From JSC-12 sp033764965 (GTDB lineage Bacteria > Cyanobacteriota > Cyanobacteriia > Leptolyngbyales > Leptolyngbyaceae), in NCBI GenBank assembly GCA_033764965.1, contig JANRIN010000130.1, forward strand, positions 1 to 64,000: a stretch of 64,000 nt of DNA, in the 5' to 3' direction. Shown here one piece after another: positions 61,292 to 64,000 of the stretch. The position numbers and the translations under genes were made by a program. The notes beneath the pieces were generated by a model. The model had not been told where the DNA came from, did no database searches, and saw only the letters and a list, made by a program, of their open reading frames with translations. Positions within the stretch are counted from its first letter, which is position 1. Each line of letters starts with the position of its first letter.

Positions 61292-62122
61292 TTAGTTGTG
61301 ATGGATGTGGCGACGAATATTGGAAAAATAGTGATTGAACTCGTCGGAAAGTTCCATTTCCAGGGTGCGGGGACGCGGTAAATTAATCACTTCTTCGTAA
61401 ATAATGGTGCTGGGACGAGGACTCATCACGTACACGCGATCAGACAGGAATACGGCTTCCCGTAAGTCGTGAGTAATTAAGATGCCAACGCACTTCACCC
61501 GCATCCATAGCGCTTGTAACATCGACCACATCTCCTCCCGCGTGAAAGCATCCAACGCACCGAAGGGTTCATCCAATAACAGAATTTCTGGTTGATGAAT
61601 CAACGCCCGACACAAAGAAGCCCGCTGGCGCATCCCACCCGACAATTGCCAGGGATATTGCTTCTGGAAGTCTTGCAGACGGACAGTAGAGAGTAAATCC
61701 TGTGCCATGCGAATATACTCTGCTTTTTTCTGCCCAAACTCTCGCTTGTAGGGTTGCACAATTTCCAGCGGCAACATCACATTGTTGATGGTGTTACGCC
61801 AGGGCAACATCACCGGATTTTGGAAAGCAATCCCCACATTGTTGAGAGGCTTGCGAATCCGTTGTCCCCGATAGCGAATTTCACCGATCGGCGCTGGAGC
61901 TAACCCAGAAACCATCCTCAGGATGGAGGTCTTACCACAACCGCTCGGTCCGACGAAAGAAACAAACTCTCCTGGCTTAATGGATAAGTTGACCTCCTGG
62001 ATAATGCGACGCATACTACCCTCGAAGGGATATTCCAGTCCAACTTGGTCGAATTCCAGTAGGGGGGCTGTTTCTAAAGATTGCGAGTCAGACGATAGGG
62101 AGTCAAGGGAAGGCTGTACCAT
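61292..62122 (-). CDS. ABC transporter ATPase (SsuB/TauB/ThiZ type)
   Basis: 276 residues. Walker A GPSGCGKTSILRMVSG, Q-loop GIAFQNPVMLPWRNTINNV, signature LSGGMRQRASLCRALIHQPE, Walker B LLLDEPFGALDAFTREEMW, and switch LITHDLREAVFLSDRVYVM. Middle gene of the importer operon; the permease starts 28 bases after it. Confidence 0.92.
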   Translation of the reverse strand: MVQPSLDSLSSDSQSLETAPLLEFDQVGLEYPFEGSMRRIIQEVNLSIKPGEFVSFVGPSGCGKTSILRMVSGLAPAPIGEIRYRGQRIRKPLNNVGIAFQNPVMLPWRNTINNVMLPLEIVQPYKREFGQKKAEYIRMAQDLLSTVRLQDFQKQYPWQLSGGMRQRASLCRALIHQPEILLLDEPFGALDAFTREEMWSMLQALWMRVKCVGILITHDLREAVFLSDRVYVMSPRPSTIIYEEVINLPRPRTLEMELSDEFNHYFSNIRRHIHHN

Positions 62123-62229
62123 TGGCTTACGAATAATGGGTTGAGAGTTGAAACCATCAGCAAGGCGAGATCTGACCAGTGAATAGCACTGTAAAATTTA
62201 GCGATTTGTTTGTAGAGAATGAGCAAGCG

Positions 62230-63363
62230 CTAGGTCAAGGGTTTGCGATCGGCTTCTGGAGGAATTGTCAGCAAGGACTTCTCAGGCAGATATTCATCAG
62301 TGTAGATATCCTTAACCGTGGGTTTGCCCTTCAGCTTGAAACCCGCGATCGTCTGCTCGATCGTTTTTGCCAGACGTTTTTCATCCACGGCACCCAAGCC
62401 AATTTTTTCCGCTTCTGGAGTGATGTACAGATCCTTGATCGCAACTTCCAGGCGAACCTTTTCTGCCTGCCGATCCATCAGTTTGCTGTCGTCTGAGGCA
62501 ATGACCGCATCTAAGCCAGACGTTGGATCTTTCAACACATCCTGGAAGCCACGGAAGTAAGCTTTGATGAAAGCTTTGACCACTTCAGGATTCTGTTTCG
62601 CAAATGCCTCTTTGGTCAGGATGGCGTTACCGTAGAAATCCAAGCCATTGTCGGTGTAATAGAACAGGCTGATATCTTCCATTTTCTTGCCCCCCTTCAA
62701 CAAGCTGGGTAGAGCAGAGGTTGAAAAACCACTGATGGCATCCACTTTGCCTTGTAACAAAAAAGTTTCCCGCAGTTTGGGTTCCATCGTCGTCCACTCC
62801 ACAGAGTTTGGATCGACCCCAACTTCTTCAGCGAACAAGGGAAACAGCTTTCTGGGACCATCACCAGCGGGTGCCCCCATTTTCTTACCCTGTAAATCTT
62901 TGGGCGAGTTGATGCCGTTTTGTTTGAAGCTCAAAACAGCGAAGGGCGCTCGGTTCTGAGTGATAGCGACGGCAATGATCTTATCGTTCGGGTTTTTGTC
63001 GTTGAAATCCATCGCGTTATACATATCGCTGAACGCCAGGTCAAACTTACCCGTGCCCAGCTTGCTGATGGTGTCAGAGTTACCAAAACCCCGTTCGTAA
63101 GTGACATTCAAGCCTTCTTCTGCAAAATATCCTTTGTTAATAGCAATGATCAAAGGCGCATCCAGACTTTGCTTCAGGAAGGAAAGCTGCACACGCACAT
63201 CTTTCAAATTCTTGTTATCTGTATTTGCGGCGTTCGTGGCTGCGGGGGATGTACCTGGAGTGCTGGCGTTGGGATTGTTGCCTGCACATCCAGCCAATAA
63301 TGCTACAGATGCGGCGATCGCAACTAAAGCAGAAACGCGCTTAGACTTAAATTGCTTCACCAT
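62230..63363 (-). CDS. ABC importer substrate-binding lipoprotein (NMT1/SsuA type)
   Basis: 377 residues. Lipobox LLAGC with Cys26 places it as a lipoprotein. The mature part has the NMT1/ThiY-like fold: DVRVQLSFLKQSLDAPLIIA, KGYFAEEGLNVTYERGFGNS, GTGKFDLAFSDMYNAMDFN, and a periplasmic binding layout up to IPPEADRKPLT. Families close to this bind nitrate, sulfonates, taurine or pyrimidine precursors of thiamine; the sequence does not decide which. First gene of the operon, so its promoter is in 63364-63660. Confidence 0.9.
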   Translation of the reverse strand: MVKQFKSKRVSALVAIAASVALLAGCAGNNPNASTPGTSPAATNAANTDNKNLKDVRVQLSFLKQSLDAPLIIAINKGYFAEEGLNVTYERGFGNSDTISKLGTGKFDLAFSDMYNAMDFNDKNPNDKIIAVAITQNRAPFAVLSFKQNGINSPKDLQGKKMGAPAGDGPRKLFPLFAEEVGVDPNSVEWTTMEPKLRETFLLQGKVDAISGFSTSALPSLLKGGKKMEDISLFYYTDNGLDFYGNAILTKEAFAKQNPEVVKAFIKAYFRGFQDVLKDPTSGLDAVIASDDSKLMDRQAEKVRLEVAIKDLYITPEAEKIGLGAVDEKRLAKTIEQTIAGFKLKGKPTVKDIYTDEYLPEKSLLTIPPEADRKPLT

Positions 63364-63664
63364 TGTGTCTCTCTTATCAGGGGAACAGAATCTCAGATTG
63401 CGGTACAGCGACTACAAAAAAAACGACTCGAAAGCGTGGGGTTATTGATGCAAGCCAAGAATCAAAGCCTTACAGACTGAATCGATGCCTTAAGTCGTAT
63501 TCTGTATACAGGAGATTGTGAATCATTGAAGTTCAGCTTCTACTTTGATTCTGTATCTCCAATTACAAAACTCTTCTTTCGGCTATCAGATTTCCGCAAG
63601 ATTGTAATCCTCCAATGGGTTGATCCTTTGCTAAAGATAAGTTGCTGATTTAGGGTTCTGGAAG
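63364..63664. other. Intergenic region upstream of the importer operon
   Basis: 301 bases between the SBP start and the end of the MFS gene, both on the minus strand. It contains the palindrome CTGTATACAG (63502-63511), a possible operator, but no riboswitch such as the TPP aptamer that I can see. No ORF. Confidence 0.5.
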
Positions 63665-64000
63665 TTAGCTGGCTTGGCTTTGAGTTCGATACACCACAAA
63701 TGAGATTACAACTGCGCCCAGTCCAATCGCACACACGCCTGTCCAACCAGCCAGTTTCCAACCGATCGCGCAAAGCCAGGAACCGATCGAGCCGCCCAAA
63801 AAGTAAGACACCATGTAAACAGTTGTGATGCGATTGTGGGCTTCTGCTGGCAAAGTATAGATTCGGGTCTGGTTAGAAATCTGTCCAGTCTGAACGCCTA
63901 AATCCAGCAAGATGGAACCCAGCAAAATTCCGCCGATCGCTTGCTGAAATTGCCAGAGCATCAAAAGCGCCAGCACCAAGATCCCCATAGCTGCTACGAC
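63665..64000 (-). CDS. MFS transporter, C-terminal part (runs off right edge)
   Basis: A partial membrane protein. The frame is open to the window edge (VVAA before the first Met at 63988). The last helices are ILVLALLMLWQFQQAIGGIL, VYMVSYFLGGSIGSWLCAIG (a conserved MFS block) and TGVCAIGLGAVVISFVVY, with NRITTVYMVSYF as the family-typical cytoplasmic loop. Family and substrate cannot be fixed from this part. Confidence 0.75.
   Translation of the reverse strand, partial: VVAAMGILVLALLMLWQFQQAIGGILLGSILLDLGVQTGQISNQTRIYTLPAEAHNRITTVYMVSYFLGGSIGSWLCAIGWKLAGWTGVCAIGLGAVVISFVVYRTQSQAS

Noticed and set aside
63502..63511. CTGTATACAG palindrome, and a nearby GTA(N7)TAC, as NtcA site
   Set aside because: NtcA requires GTA(N8)TAC; spacing is seven. 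The palindrome may still be an operator but has no known match.
63364..63664. TPP riboswitch upstream of the NMT1-like importer
   Set aside because: I looked for the CTGAGA and ACC(T)GATCTGGATAATACC-type blocks; none is present.
1..64000. CRISPR array, rRNA operon, complete insertion sequence, prophage
   Set aside because: No regularly spaced direct repeats of 25-40 bases, no rRNA sequence, no DDE/HUH transposase frame, no phage structural gene.

Overview
The window is a 64 kb piece of a cyanobacterial chromosome. GCGATCGC (HIP1-type) octamers are scattered through it. Many genes belong to families known mainly from cyanobacteria: clpR/clpP3, a CAAD-domain protein, Npun_F0813-like, DUF3370, DUF4168 and DUF1400-hydrolase proteins, and Uma2 endonucleases. 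The gene style (large PAS/GAF kinase, CHASE2-GGDEF, many Uma2 copies, interspersed palindromes) suits a filamentous or Leptolyngbya-like genome, but the sequence does not fix the genus. There is no rRNA, no CRISPR array, no complete insertion sequence and no phage block.

Left part (1-15.9 kb): a Uma2 gene cut by what looks like the 5' end of a group II intron leaving the window; a HlyD adaptor with a MacB-like permease but no ATPase; FtsH; a 964-residue PRC-barrel/acidic-repeat/DUF2382 protein with a small DUF2382-like partner; KDPG aldolase; an L,D-transpeptidase; tRNA-Arg(UCU); conserved cyanobacterial proteins; and a 554-residue internally duplicated protein. Middle-left (16-27 kb): lgt, cobM, a lone GvpL/F protein, an RsbW-like kinase, a DnaJ protein, a three-gene clpR / clpR-like / clpP3 operon, a VWA protein, a PIN/TRAM protein with a small zinc ribbon, and hemW carrying an in-frame palindromic insertion.

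Middle-right (27-45 kb): mannose-1-phosphate guanylyltransferase, a TerB-like/CbbX-like AAA protein, a two-zinc-ribbon membrane protein, a beta-lactamase-fold protein lacking its metal ligands, a site-2 protease, creatininase, fabG, an M20 amidohydrolase, a hybrid-input histidine kinase, CAAD, FtsE-like, a C15 peptidase, and a VapC toxin whose antitoxin gene has an in-frame stop. Several genes here are broken: a restriction-like gene with two frameshifts and a possible small antitoxin remnant.

Right part (45-64 kb): DUF3370, DUF4340, purU, a CHASE2-PAS-GGDEF cyclase, an ATP-dependent DNA ligase, PdeM nuclease and XPB-like helicase (DNA repair genes spread over 8 kb), a DUF2235 hydrolase, a DUF1400 hydrolase, an intact Uma2, LivF, a complete SBP/ATPase/permease importer, and the C-terminus of an MFS transporter.

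The most notable non-coding signal is a pair of related structured elements (14060-14156 and 52440-52602, opposite strands). They share long identical blocks and a closing stem and have the size of HEARO/omega-RNA-like elements, but neither has a nuclease gene beside it. Domain and family names come from reading the translations, not from database searches.
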